Positions 23,861-35,795 of a stretch of 64,000 nt of DNA are shown here, piece after piece. The translations under genes were made by a program, and so were the position numbers. Below the pieces are notes generated by a model, which searched no databases, was not told the DNA's origin, and saw only the letters and a list, made by a program, of their open reading frames with translations. How positions within the stretch are numbered: the first letter of the stretch is position 1; each line of letters opens with the position of its first letter. This DNA comes from Trichoplax adhaerens (taxonomy: Eukaryota; Placozoa; Uniplacotomia; Trichoplacea; Trichoplacidae), in assembly GCF_000150275.1 (NCBI RefSeq), contig NW_002060947.1, positions 1,171,199 through 1,235,198 of the forward strand. Direction: 5' to 3'.

Positions 23861-26118
23861 TTTCGAGTTGGGCACGTATAATATGTATTAATAGTGTGGC
23901 TGATAGTTGCTGAAATGATAATTATAATAATTATCAAGACTAGTCCTTATTATCTTTGCGTGAAGCTTTCTTTATTAGTTGCAACTGAGCAGCTCTGTTG
24001 TGTGTAATATTGGATTATTTATTACCTAAATTACAAAAACTTGTAAGAAGCTATAGATTAGCTCTCAATTTTTAATGGATTTATTTAACAGCTTAAAGCT
24101 TTTTTGCTGATTTTGCAGAAACAACTAAAATGATAACAGTTCCTACTGCAAGTATTCATTACATCAGGTTAAATTTATTGCTGACTTTGCAGGCATGATA
24201 AAAATAGCTACTGTACTTGGTTGCGGTAGCAACGTAAATATGGGTGTGAAAACTAGCTAACTATGTAAATAGATATTTGGTAATTATTTCTGGCTTGAAT
24301 ACTATCAGATTCTGTAAATAAATAGCTAAATAAGCCCATAAGCAGAAATTCATTCAGTGTTAATTCGTTACAAGTACATTATGGAACGATGAGTTGTCAG
24401 AGTTTAACTTAAAATATTTTAAGATCGTAAAATTCCATTCTCAGTTGTTATACATAATTTAAAGGTGCAGCATTTAGTTTTAATAAGTCATAATTAATTA
24501 CTGCAAGTTAAGAATATCCATTTTTTAGAAAAGTTGTATTCTTAGCTCAATTAAGTGCGGTACTTGTTGAATAATTTATAGTAGATATAGTTCATCATAA
24601 GCATGGTAGTTTACAGTTTTAGTCATAATTATAATTATCAAGATATATTACGGTAGTTATATTGATAGGATGCTCAAATTTTATATTAGTATTGCCACTG
24701 TATCATTTTAGATACAGAAGTTTGCAATACTCGTAAATACTTTTGGATACGACCAATTTCTTTTTAGATTTTATACGATATTGTAATGTGATACGATAAT
24801 TCTAAAGTGCTAATTAATATTAAATACAAACAAAAGAGTTGGCTATCTATTAATTAAATTTTATTCAGCTTTTGTCCGAATAAGGCAATTTTAATCATGT
24901 AGATAACATACCTATTATATTACGAACTATGTACATATTTATTGATAATGGAAATAGTGATATAAATCTATTAACAGGATTCATAATAACGTGCCGTACT
25001 TAAAAATGTGCATTTTTCAAATACAAATATAGTTTTAACACTAAACTGTCCTATTAACAACGCTATCGATAGAAAATTCACACTGTTAAAATTTCATTAT
25101 AGTAGAATTTAATAATTTATTGGTAAACATGAAAGCTAAATAATGCCATAGATCAATAAATTATGAGCATTTTTCAAGTGCATTCAATCCAATGACATGC
25201 ACCAAAAAATTCAAAGAAAAAGGCAAAAGGCCAATATTTTGGCTTTGGTTTTTGCGGTAACTGCTAGCCTAATATGCTAGATGAGTACTTTATAAAATAA
25301 TAAGGGCAATATACTAGTTGCAGATAGCAGTTACATAATTTCAAACATTCATCTAGCTGTATAATTTTTAGTGATTAGTTACAGCGTAAAAATAAAATAT
25401 GCATATAAGATGATATACCGTGAATAAATTATTCACGTAATATATACGCGTATATATCTTATTATAGGTGCCGTGCTGTTAATAAGATTGACCAATAGTA
25501 TTATAACACCATTATAAAAGAGTGCTTCAGTTTTAAACATTGCTTATCGCAGCACTGCATGTAATCCAATAGTTTTCCGTTTAGATATAGAATGATAAAA
25601 CTAATAGAAATTCTAGTGCTTTTCGCAAGCTGATATTATAACATCAAGAAGGCTATACTCAAGACTAAAGTACGGCTAGGCTTACGTTATAGTTATACAG
25701 CAAATTATCATATTACAATATGAACCAGATTAGTGAAATATTCTACGAGTTCATATAAACGCGTCGTTAAGTACATTATTTTTTTATATCTGCAAACATT
25801 ACTTACAATATACCCATATATATGTACTCGTATATAATCCTATATTACATAAAAAATTTTTATCCAAGTGCATATGTGCTTTGGTTACTAGTAGTGATCT
25901 TCGATCAGATTGCGACGCTTAATTAGCGCAAGATGATGTAGGATTACATAAATTCTAGCATGGTAGTAGATAAAATGTAGTTAACTAGAATCTACTGATA
26001 ATATGATATTTATTGCAATAACCACTAATTAATTAATTACTAATTTATTTTTATAACAAAGATTTAACATATCTTTACTCCTCGTTTCCATCCATCGATC
26101 TAAAATCATTTTTAAAAA
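23861..26118. other. Intergenic region between P450 genes 5 and 6
   Basis: Very AT-rich spacer with no recognisable exon. Near 24105-24220 two short stretches beginning TTGCTGA(T/C)TTTGCAG look like a diverged tandem duplication. The adjacent palindromes at 25419-25457 are listed separately. Confidence 0.5.
25419..25457. repeat. Two adjacent perfect palindromes
   Basis: A 19-bp palindrome with a one-base centre (CGTGAATAAATTATTCACG, 25419-25437) is followed after two bases by an 18-bp perfect palindrome (ATATATACGCGTATATAT, 25440-25457). They lie about 660 bp beyond the 3' end of the 26119-27603 P450, in the spacer upstream of the 22352-23860 copy. They may bind dimeric factors or simply be cruciform-prone sequence; no function can be assigned. 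Confidence 0.7.
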
Positions 26119-27603
26119 TTATCGCCTTCTACTTACTCCAACAACTACTCCATTAATAGGAGAGATTGTATTTCCACTACGCAAAGTTAGAGGTATTTCT
26201 GTTTCCGGTACTGCTCTCATTTCAAACTTTTGCATAATTTTAACTAGAGCAAGTTTTGCTTCTAATAAGGCCAATCGCATTCCAACACAGTTACGAGGGC
26301 CATTGCCGAACGGCAGGAAACTACAAGGTGCATGCTTTGCCTTTTCTTTCGGCGAAAATCTTTCCGGTATGAATTCTTCCGGGTTAGACCATATCTTAGG
26401 ATTATGATGTATAGCATAAACAGGGATACCAATCATAAGATCTTTGGTAAAATGTACACCATTAATTGTAGTATCCTTTTTTATGTCTCGATTGAGAAAA
26501 AATGCAGTAGGGTAAAGTCTTAACGTTTCGGATATTATCATGTCCATATAAGGAAGATCATGGAGGGTATCATACTCAATCGAATCCAAATCTGGGCATT
26601 TTGCGTCAATCTCATCTCTTAATTTTTTCTGTATCTCAGGATGAGTAGCGAGAAGATAGCAAGTAAATCCTAGCGTATTTGCAGTGGTATCATAACCTGC
26701 AACAAGAAATGTAATAGCTTGAGCAAGGATTTCGGCATCGTTTAATTTATCATCATCACCGGCTTCAATCATCTGCTGTAAGATATCTTTACGACAAGGA
26801 ATGCCTGCTTTAATATTTTCTCGGCGTTCTTGGATAACATTTTCAACGGTTTTAAGTAAATAGCGTACTGATTCAATAATTTTGCCACCTAATAATGGCT
26901 CAATTAGACCAACTAGGGGCATAAGATAGATAAAAAGAAACTGTACTACACCAGTAATATCACGAAAGAACATGCTAGCAGCTTCTGTCATTTTTTTTTC
27001 TTGTTCTTTTGAATCCATTTCTAAGCCGAACACCGTAGCGAGTGTTACTTTCATTGTAAACACACCACATGTACGCCATATATCAATTGGTCGGCCTTCC
27101 TGATCAGCTTTAGACAGAGTTACAGTTAAATCATTTCCGGCATCATTTAGAATTGGCATAAGCGATTTTAACTTGGAAGCACTAAAAGTTGGAATTAGGA
27201 TATTTCTAACGCGCTTCCAGTCTTGATTTTTGAGTTGAATGATCGCTTTGTCGAACGGAGGCCTTGGTTCGTTGAGATCATAACGATTTGGAAAGGTTGA
27301 GAAGTCACTAACAGTAATGACTTTCAATATTTCGGGATCTCCAACCCATATAGTTGGTATATGATAAAAGAGTGTTCCGCATATACTACCGTACTTTTCT
27401 TGTCTCTTAAGCTGTGCAAGATGCTGATTACCCGAGCCATAATCGAAATTGTTACCTATTATTGGTTTCGGAGGAGCAACTGGTATGCCCAATCTTTTGA
27501 TACGCCAATAAGGTAATAAGTAATTTTTATAGATGAATCTCAAAGATAAAATTAGAATAATCGAGCAAAATAGCTGGCAGAAGGATTGTAGATACCCAGA
27601 CAT
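26119..27603 (-). CDS. Cytochrome P450, clan 3 (CYP3-like), intronless
   Basis: A 494-residue P450 with an ATG start and an N-terminal anchor (FCQLFCSIILILSLRFIY). Motifs are canonical: VAGYDTTANT in helix I (Asp as the acidic residue, unlike the Glu in its neighbours), SETLRLYP, FIPERF, and PFGNGPRNCVG with heme Cys439. It is the outermost member of the minus-strand array. The decayed fragment at about 33.9-34.0 kb is most similar to its N-terminal coding region and 5' flank, so a further copy once existed on the far side of the acyl-CoA synthetase gene. Predicted ER monooxygenase; substrate unknown. Confidence 0.94.
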   Translation of the reverse strand: MSGYLQSFCQLFCSIILILSLRFIYKNYLLPYWRIKRLGIPVAPPKPIIGNNFDYGSGNQHLAQLKRQEKYGSICGTLFYHIPTIWVGDPEILKVITVSDFSTFPNRYDLNEPRPPFDKAIIQLKNQDWKRVRNILIPTFSASKLKSLMPILNDAGNDLTVTLSKADQEGRPIDIWRTCGVFTMKVTLATVFGLEMDSKEQEKKMTEAASMFFRDITGVVQFLFIYLMPLVGLIEPLLGGKIIESVRYLLKTVENVIQERRENIKAGIPCRKDILQQMIEAGDDDKLNDAEILAQAITFLVAGYDTTANTLGFTCYLLATHPEIQKKLRDEIDAKCPDLDSIEYDTLHDLPYMDMIISETLRLYPTAFFLNRDIKKDTTINGVHFTKDLMIGIPVYAIHHNPKIWSNPEEFIPERFSPKEKAKHAPCSFLPFGNGPRNCVGMRLALLEAKLALVKIMQKFEMRAVPETEIPLTLRSGNTISPINGVVVGVSRRR

Positions 27604-28189
27604 AATTGTGCGTAATTTAGTCAGATAAAATTAGTAAAAATGCGTCATAAAATATAGATTGTAAACGACTCCTTGTTGCAAGAACAGCTGTTATAGCACC
27701 AACGTTAGTCAATTTTTTTCTAGTTATATCCGATAGTGCATCCACCGCTTAATTATTTGACGCTATTCTGACGGTTTTCCAGTAAGAAGCAGCTTACTCT
27801 AGTAGATAAAGTAAATTATTTGTCTGCTTTCATCGCTACAAGACTATTTCCTAGCAATTTGCTCTGTTAATAATATTAAACTATAAGCTCGATTAACAGA
27901 CCTGCTGATAGTAACGTGATTGATAGTAAGACCTGATACTATATACAGTACTATACGATACAATACGGCTTGTACATATTAGACTGTATAATAACGGATG
28001 CTCTACCATAGACTTTTCAATTTTTTCTCAAATACATTTACATTAGTACTAATTCCGTCGACTGTTTTTATGTATTGGTGTGTAATCAAAGTATGACGTC
28101 ATTTATATTGGAAATAATTGCTTAGATGATAGTATAATTTTATAGTGCATTCTGTCTATCTACTCGTATAGTGCTATATCTATCTGTTA

Positions 28190-28192
<3 letters not shown>

Positions 28193-28220
<28 letters not shown>
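28193..28220. repeat. (TA)14 microsatellite
   Basis: An uninterrupted TA dinucleotide run, followed by a further TA-rich stretch. Its length is likely to vary between individuals or assemblies. Confidence 0.9.
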
Positions 28221-28842
28221 ACATATATACGTATACTATACTAATCTATATCGATCTATATTGTCTTCAGACCTTGCTGAATACGATATGACTGCTTACG
28301 GAAATTGGATAAACGGCCAGTAAAACAGAAGGCAGATAGTTAGTAATGGCTAGAACCAAGTGCTTATTATACTGCATAGGCATAATAAATACTTACTTTG
28401 CCTTTTAAATCAACTATCTGCATAATTTTGCCAATATAGCAAGACAGTGAATAAAGCATCACTATCGTACGTTGTATACTAATCTTATCGTCTATAAAAT
28501 CCTAATAGTGACAGAATTCTTTATTTCCTAACCTGCCTGATAAGATTCAAGTATGGACAAATGAGTACAATGTATTTATCCGTTATTAGCAAACATAGCC
28601 TAGGCTATTTGGAAGTTGGAATGTTCTTAGGTATGCAATCGATTTTTTATACTGCTACACCACAATCTTGGATAGATTGGCAAGCATCCGAATACTGTAG
28701 TTCTTTTTAATGAAGCAATGACTACAATCTTATGACAGTTATCGCACAGTATCCTTGTTCATTAATGATATGAAAATCAGGATAAAGAACAGGAACTGCA
28801 TTATGAACTGATTGCAATTTATTTTATTTTTATGATAGCTTT

Positions 28843-29274
28843 GTCATTACAATCGCACTGATTGGATATGCAAACCATGCATTTTGAGTCATGATTTAGA
28901 TAGTCCTCGGTAGTTGTAAAACGAACCGAATAATATGCAATAAAAGTGAAGGTACATGATCACAAGGGTTTTACAACACAACGTTGGTATATTGCATTAA
29001 AAGAAGTGGAAAAAAGTGAATATGAGTAAATTATAATTGCAACCTGAGTAAGTCATTGTCATTACAATCGCACTGATTGCATATGCAAACCATGCATTTT
29101 GAGTCATGATTTAGATAGTCCTCGGTAGTTGTAAGACGAACCGAATGATATGCAATAAAGTGAAGGTACATGATCACAAGGGTTTTACAACACAACGTTG
29201 GTATATTGCATTAAAAGAAGTGGAAAAAAGTGAATATGAGTAAATTATATTATAATTGCAACCTGAGGAAGTCA
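28843..29274. repeat. Tandem direct duplication, 2 x ~215 bp
   Basis: The sequence starting GTCATTACAATCGCACTGATT at 28843 recurs at 29058 with few differences and small indels, ending with AACCTGAG(T/G)AAGTCA. Near identity marks a recent event. It lies 400-830 bp upstream of the first coding exon of the acyl-CoA synthetase, so it may double a promoter or 5' UTR element. No coding potential is seen. Confidence 0.92.
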
Positions 29275-29676
29275 AGGGGTGTTTTAATTCATGCTACCTA
29301 CAGTATGCAAAGGATACAGTCCATTATAGTACGTACTGTAGACTCTAGCAATGTACTGTAGTGGGTGAAACCTTGGGCGTTTTCGGAGCGCATGCGTTCG
29401 ATTGGTGCAGAAGTAGAGTGGAACTGTATAGGCCTGAATCCCTGACTCAGGCATGGTATAGAGGAAAGTAGAGTGTTGGAGCTGGTGGGAAGGTAGGCGC
29501 AAGGTCAGTCAGAGTACTGTAGTCGATTCGGCTGGCATGCAGTAAAGTAAACAATCATCTCATCGCTCAGCGCTGTTTGGGAAACCTTGTGCTATTGCTG
29601 CTTCCTTTCCTGTTTTGCCCTTTTTTCAGTCTTAATACGATAAGTTGAAGAGTGGATAAGATCACTTATAGTAAAG

Positions 29677-32600
29677 ATGGAGATTACATCAAGGTATAAG
29701 ATGGACGTTGTGCAGTTTCCCAATGTTGTCGAACTGGCATTTGCTAACATCGAACGGTTTCGGGATAGACGACTCTTTGTAAGAGACGAGAGCAAATTAC
29801 GTTGCAATTTTGAACTTTCATCATAGCGTTTATTGATTTGTGATAGAAATTCATGTAAATTAATGAGTATCCAGATCTTTTGGAACAAACTAAAGAGAAT
29901 GCAATGCTCGTATAGTAGCAATTTCGCTCGTGACACTTAAATATGCTGTATATTATTTAATATATGATAACAACAGTTTGCGGCCCAATCAATACGGTAA
30001 GAGTGTACGTACTAAACAGTATAACACAGTAGTTGGCATTGCAGGAAGAAGTAATTGCTTTTCTGTAGCAGTTTAGGCAAATCATTCTACACGTTATCTT
30101 GAAAATAATGCTAAAAATAGTGCTCAGAAGATAAGAGTAATGATAGTTGTACACTTACTTGTAATAGAGTTGCTTATGCTCCTTTTGGGGGGCATGCATA
30201 ACCTGTGGACGCCAATACTTTACAGTCGACGGTTGATTTGCACGGCAATCAATGGTGATTGAACATTGAAAAGATGTCCATCAATTGGATGCCTTAATAA
30301 ATTAATCATGCTTATTATCGTGCTGCTTATACCCGTATCAGTAATAATGATAATCTGAAAGTATGACATGTAAACTGATTGATACTTGCACTACGTTATG
30401 CCGTCAGTAAGATCACTTGTCTACGTATGTTAATACGTATCTATGCGATGCATGATATTACAGAATTACAGCTGATTAATTTCGATTTCTCTTGAAGTAT
30501 GATTGATGCAAATTTAGACGCTTGAATTCTTGTACATAGGAGTATGCACGCTCTTTCACTACTACTCAAACACTTTTGAGATCTCTCAAATAATTTTGTC
30601 CTATTTTACTAAACGGTTAAATAATCGTATATACTGTAGGTGGATGGAATAACTGGTCGGTATATCACATTTGGACAATTTCGTGATCAAATACGCCGAT
30701 TTGGTTCATATTTAATGCAAAATGGTTTCCGTAAAGGCGATTGCTTAGCAATTTATTCTACAAATGTATTAGAATATGCTGCTGTTTATATAGGAACTTT
30801 GTATGCTGGCGGTGTTGTTACAACCAGCAATCCGTTATATACTGTCCGTGAACTCAAGCATCAGTTCGATATTACCGAAGCAAAATATGTTGTTACTAAT
30901 CCTGAATTTGTTGATAACGTTGAAGAAATTTGTAAGCTTGTGTAAGTCAATTTTAGTGAAAATTATGATAAAATAGTGCAGTCCTGTTAATGGCGCACGT
31001 TTCTATTCATTCAGCTGTTACCTCAAGTTATATTGAATTATAATATCTATTCTACGTTATTTGAATCTCTAAGCAATGGTGCCGTACGTTCCTTTTTAAA
31101 ATCATATTACTGTATTGTATTTCTCATAATAGTAGCAGGCATTCGACTGATCTATTCCTAGGTTTTGATTGATTACTGTTAATGTAATCGTAGTCGATAA
31201 GCAACAAACAAATTATGCTGTTGTTTCATATAATTGAATAAAACAGTCGAATTAATAGTAAGCTGTCCACTCGCTAATATGAAGACATAAATTCTCGTCA
31301 TATAAAATCTAAATCTTGTTACTTAAATGAATTGCATAGCCCTATTAAAGAACGCTTTATTATTGGAGAGCTGGATGGATTTACAAGCATACGCAATATC
31401 TTAGAAGACGATCGATTAACGATTCGATTACCAGCCAGAACAATGGCAGAAGATGTCGCGGCTGTCCCCTTCTCAAGTGGAACTACTGGATTAGCCAAAG
31501 GTGATTGTTGCCGTGCATTACTTAGCGATAATGAACCTATTGAACTTATGAGTTATTAATATTGCAAGACAACATGATAAATAGTTATTCGCCAATATAT
31601 AACTTATCTCCTAGTATCGACTTGTCTTCGTAGGTGTTTGCTTGACACATCGCAATATCGTTACTGCCTGTCAGGCGGCTGTTAGCCCAGAACAATTTCT
31701 TTTGAAAGATCCTGAGATCTTTTTGTGTGTTTTGCCACTTTATCACATCTTTGGAATGATCGTCTGCATGCTAGCGCCTATATACTTTGGCGTAACCGTA
31801 ATTATGTTGCCTCGATTTGATCCACAAGTATTTTTAAAATGTGTGGAAAAATACAAGGTATTGTTTCTGTAATTTTTCTCATTGTAGGTACAACTTTAAA
31901 TTTAAAGTACTGTATAATTTGGCTGTATATCCATAGTAAAATTAAATTACTTTTATCTAATGCGCCGCTCATTGTATGAAATACTGTATATCGCATGATT
32001 TAGTGAATATTTTGGAATAATTAAATAAAATTTAGGTAACATACGCACCGTTAGTGCCTCCCCTTGTCGCATTTTTTGCTAAGCATCCTATGGTTGATAA
32101 GTATGATATCTCATCGATGTGGCGATCATCATGCGGCGCTGCTCCATTAAGCAAAGAACTTCAACAAGCAGCTGAAAAACGTTTAAAAATCAAGATATTG
32201 CAAGGTTTAATTTTAATTGCATTTAGCAAAATGTTTTGATGATATTACTGACCTAGTCTTTAGTAACTGTATATGCAAGAATTCTGCTGCAGTGTACAAT
32301 TTTCTTTATTGATAAATTAGGTTACGGAATGACCGAAACTACAGGTAGTGGTCACCTTAATCCATATAATTCTATCAGACATGGCAGCGTTGGACATTTG
32401 ATTCCTTTCATGAAATGCAAGGTATAGACAATAATTTTTAATCGGTTAATAGAATGATCCAATGATGTTTGCTACTGTTTAGTGGATTGATATAGTTTTA
32501 GTAAGAACAGCAGATTAAGTTTAGTAGCGACCTTATCTTTGAATCGTAAGGACCTTCTATGGCTATTTATTTAACTGCTTTGCAAACTTAGGTCATTGAT

Positions 32601-33240
32601 GTATTGACTGGTGAGACATTAGGACCCTACAAGGAGGGTGAAATTCTGTTGAAAGGTGCAATGATAATGAAAGGTTACTTGAAAAATGAAAAAGCCACCC
32701 AAAATACAATCGATAAAGACGGCTGGTTGCACACTGGTGACATTGGTTATTACGATAGTGATGAATTTTTTTACGTTGTGGATCGAGTTAAAGAGCTCAT
32801 TAAATATAAGGCTTTTCAGGTCGAACTTTTATACCTTGCATTATATGTGTTAAATTTTAAATCTGATTATCATATAGTATTAGTATTATTTATAAGTCAA
32901 TCTTAAAGCTACATTAAATCAGAAATGCTCTAATCTACCATAACAGGTTGCACCAGCGGAATTGGAAGCCTTATTAATGACACACGACAACGTCATGGAT
33001 GCTGCAGTGATTGGTGTTCCAGACGAAGACTGTGGAGAATTGCCAAAAGGAATTGTAGTAGTAAAGCCTGGTGCATCAGCTAAAGATATTTTGGAGTTTG
33101 TCAATAAGAAAGTATCACCACAGAAAAAATTACGTGGTGGTATCGAATTTGTAAAAGAGATTCCTAAATCTGCTAGCGGTAAAATATTACGACGTGTCCT
33201 AAAGGAAAGGGAAGCTAAACGTATCAAAAGTAAATATTAA
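29677..33240 (+). CDS. Acyl-CoA synthetase, 4-coumarate-CoA-ligase-like (AMP-binding)
   Basis: Exons: 29677-29778, 30640-30941, 31340-31500, 31634-31857, 32036-32204, 32321-32421, 32592-32819, 32947-33240, giving 526 residues, full length for the family. The ATG is the first after an in-frame TAA. It belongs to the ANL superfamily, which activates a carboxylic acid with ATP to an acyl-AMP and transfers it to CoA. Motifs: the P-loop [10 protein letters not shown] at about 179-188 (family consensus has P where A stands), GYGMTE at 320-325, [24 protein letters not shown] (usually KYKGFQ), and PKSASGK with the adenylation Lys508. The protein ends -SKY, loosely resembling a peroxisomal PTS1 (-SKL). 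The acid substrate, whether medium- or long-chain fatty or aromatic, cannot be told. The intron after 32204 has a non-consensus GTTTAA donor. Confidence 0.92.
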
Positions 33241-33902
33241 TGACTTATCGTTTGGAACCTTGATGCTTATGAGCAGTTTATGATTAAACTATGTGCTCTA
33301 AATCCTTAACTACGGTACTTCAAATACGTATAATGCTCGTATCGTAATTTTTAGCAGTCTACCTTTCTATTATTCTAACCAAGATTCTTTGAGTTAAATT
33401 TGGTAGAGGAAACTTTACTCTGAGCACTTACGTATGTGCTTATGTTAGCAGGCATTGATATGTAGGTACAACTATATTATCATCTATTTTTCGTCACGCT
33501 TTTGATAGAAATGTATGTGTACATTGTCCAGTACATGTATACGTAGTCATAGTCAACATTTTATTGTACAACATGCACAACACGCTTTATACTTGTCCTT
33601 AAATCAATCATTCGTATTACCGTTATGGGAAACATTATATTAGCAAAATAAAACCTTCCTGTCTGCTAGCTTTTCTAAATCTAATCGTTTAGAATGTCTC
33701 ATTAGTCACAGAGATATTTATGTGTGGTCAATCTTGTAACATCTATGCATAGATGACTGAGTACAATGTACATGCTCTCATTGGCAAGTATAGCATAGCT
33801 TATTTGGAATATTCTGGAGGGCAGCATTATCAAACAGACTACTACGTAAGTAGTGCCATAGGTTGATTGATTGACAAACATGCATGCATGCAAATAATTA
33901 TT

Positions 33903-34035
33903 AGTTTCGGAAGAGCAACTGGTATGCCCAACCTTATAGTACCCGGGTAAGGTAATACGTAATTTTTGTAGATAAAGCTAATAAGTAATATCATAATATT
34001 CTAGTAAAACAACTGACTGAAGAATTCCGGTGTAA
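33903..34035 (-). pseudogene. Decayed N-terminal fragment of a CYP3-like P450
   Basis: The plus-strand sequence TTTCGGAAGAGCAACTGGTA matches, with scattered changes, the antisense of the N-terminal coding part of the P450 at 26119-27603 (about 27473-27603: the segment encoding the anchor and the proline-rich APPKP region). The match fades around the position of the start codon and the frame is broken by substitutions. Nothing resembling the rest of a P450, including the heme loop, follows. It is a relic of a seventh copy, truncated or assembled from a partial duplication, and not translated. Confidence 0.8.
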
Positions 34036-34790
34036 TAAATTCAAATCCAAAGAAAACGTCAGTGGATAGTAATAGCTTAATTACATTTTATTGGGTATCT
34101 AATGTTAACGGAGGATAAGAACTAGCTATAGCTATCAACAGAAAGACCTCGCTTTATGTGCAATTGGCAAACACCATCTACCATGTTACAAGTTACCATA
34201 GCTTCCTAATGAATACGGTAGGAGCTCCACTAATACTATAGTGCTTTATATTATCGTCTATTTTCCCAAATACGGCATATATGACAACTGGTTATAATGT
34301 TCATATACTTTTAGTCGACAATACTATTATAATCGTCATAATTAGATATCTCTACTAATATAGGATCTCCTATATTAACATCAATAGCCATTTAAGTTAG
34401 TTAATCTCGCCAACGTTCCATGCGGATTCCAAAAGATTGTTATACGAATAAAAATATCGAAAAGATAGAACTAGTAGAAATTCAACACAGAATACAAACG
34501 ACGCTATGCATCAACAATAGTTGCTATAGCACCGATATACGAATTTTCAAGTTGATCCCGAGTGTTTAAGCTCGTATTCCTTGCATAAGTATCCAATCGT
34601 GCATTGACTGCTTGATTGTTATGGGCTATTTTGAAGCTAGATCCATAAGGAAAAGCTCACTTTGATTGGTAAATTAATTTATGGGTCTACTTTCGTTCCT
34701 ACAATGCTCATATTTTGGAATTAGTATACTCTGTCAATTTTAAACTCTACAACTCAATTGATAGACCTAATGATTGTTGTTATAATAAAC
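34036..34790. repeat. Degenerate duplicate of the P450 gene 6 upstream flank
   Basis: Patches of similarity to 27604-27900 continue beyond the relic in the same order: AGTTGCTATAGCACC (cf. AGCTGTTATAGCACC), GCATTGACTGCTTGATTGTT (cf. GCATCCACCGCTTAATTATT), and a stretch around AAGCTCACTTTGATTGGTAAA. The duplication therefore included promoter sequence, not only coding DNA. Boundaries are approximate. Confidence 0.55.
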
Positions 34791-35379
34791 TACTATACGT
34801 TCATTACAGCAATCATATCCATGCAATATACCGATATGATATGACTCATTAACTGTACTCATATATAAGCGTAAACCTTAAGATATTACTGTCAGTTCTA
34901 TATACGAATATAGTGTACGAATGTACGCGGAGTGAGGGTCTACTAGCATCTAAAGATATTACTGTAGGCCAATCTAATATCTGTTAACAATAATGCATAC
35001 GAGACGGCTAACGGATTTTGTAAGTAAGATTAATTAATGGAGTCATAATATTGATAGAGCGACGGACATACATGCCGTATTGGATAGAAAATGACGGTGT
35101 GATTGCAATCAGTTTACAGTAGTAGACTGGACCAGAATATACAAAGTCAAAAATGTTAAGCATGATTCTTTATTAACTTCGAGCAGTCTCGTCCAGCCTA
35201 ATGCCTAATGTACTGTGGAAGTTACCGCAAAAGCCGTCCTATTGTTTGTAAATATTACATTCTGCAAGCGCTGTTTCTAGTCTGCATTGCAGCTCAACCA
35301 GCGGTAGCAGAACTAATTGGCTAGTGATAGCGTTGCCTAATAACGAGAACTCTTTCATGACTCTAAGTTATCATGCAAA

Positions 35380-35673
35380 CTACTCTACTGCCATGGACAT
35401 TCGATCAACAGTAAAGAGAAAAATTCTTCTCATAACGCCACTTGCGGGATAGATTACAGAAGCACAGGCAATCCATACTTTCAGCAACTGATTTTGATCA
35501 GCGCCGGCTGTAAACTCTAGAAACCTCCAAACTTTGCGGTAAGAAGTTTCTCTGACCTCGAAGCCCAAAGAGGAAAGAACCTCAGACGGAAGACAACGTG
35601 ACTTGCGGATCGTATAGAGTTTGCGCACTATCACTTGCATTTCCTCAATTGCCGTAGCTTGCAAATTATCCAA
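35380..35673 (-). CDS. Unrecognised open frame, possibly an exon or relic
   Basis: I do not recognise this product. The frame encodes about 97 codons with balanced, GC-richer composition than the surrounding DNA, and ends in RMSMAVE. There is no ATG until the twelfth codon (the frame opens at a TTG), and an AG at GCAAG near its start could be a splice acceptor. The residues include a plausible amphipathic, Leu- and Arg-rich N-half and a hydrophobic stretch (KVWIACASVIYPASG). It could be a terminal exon of a minus-strand gene, a fragment of a mobile element, or chance. Confidence 0.25.
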   Translation of the reverse strand: MDNLQATAIEEMQVIVRKLYTIRKSRCLPSEVLSSLGFEVRETSYRKVWRFLEFTAGADQNQLLKVWIACASVIYPASGVMRRIFLFTVDRMSMAVE

Positions 35674-35795
35674 GCAACCAGTTCAAACTGCAGCTAGCAT
35701 CTCCTTCTCTTCGCTATTGCTGACAAGTATACTGTTGGAGAACGCATTTAACCATCACTTGGGCTAATTAATCAAATACTCTGTTGCTATTTATG

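Larger units (their letters stand above)
27604..29676. other. Divergent intergenic region, P450 gene 6 / acyl-CoA synthetase
   Basis: This spacer separates two divergently transcribed genes and should contain both promoters. It holds a TA microsatellite (28193-28220) and a 215-bp tandem duplication (28843-29274). The stretch 29285-29560 is more GC-rich than its surroundings but shows no gene I recognise. Confidence 0.55.
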
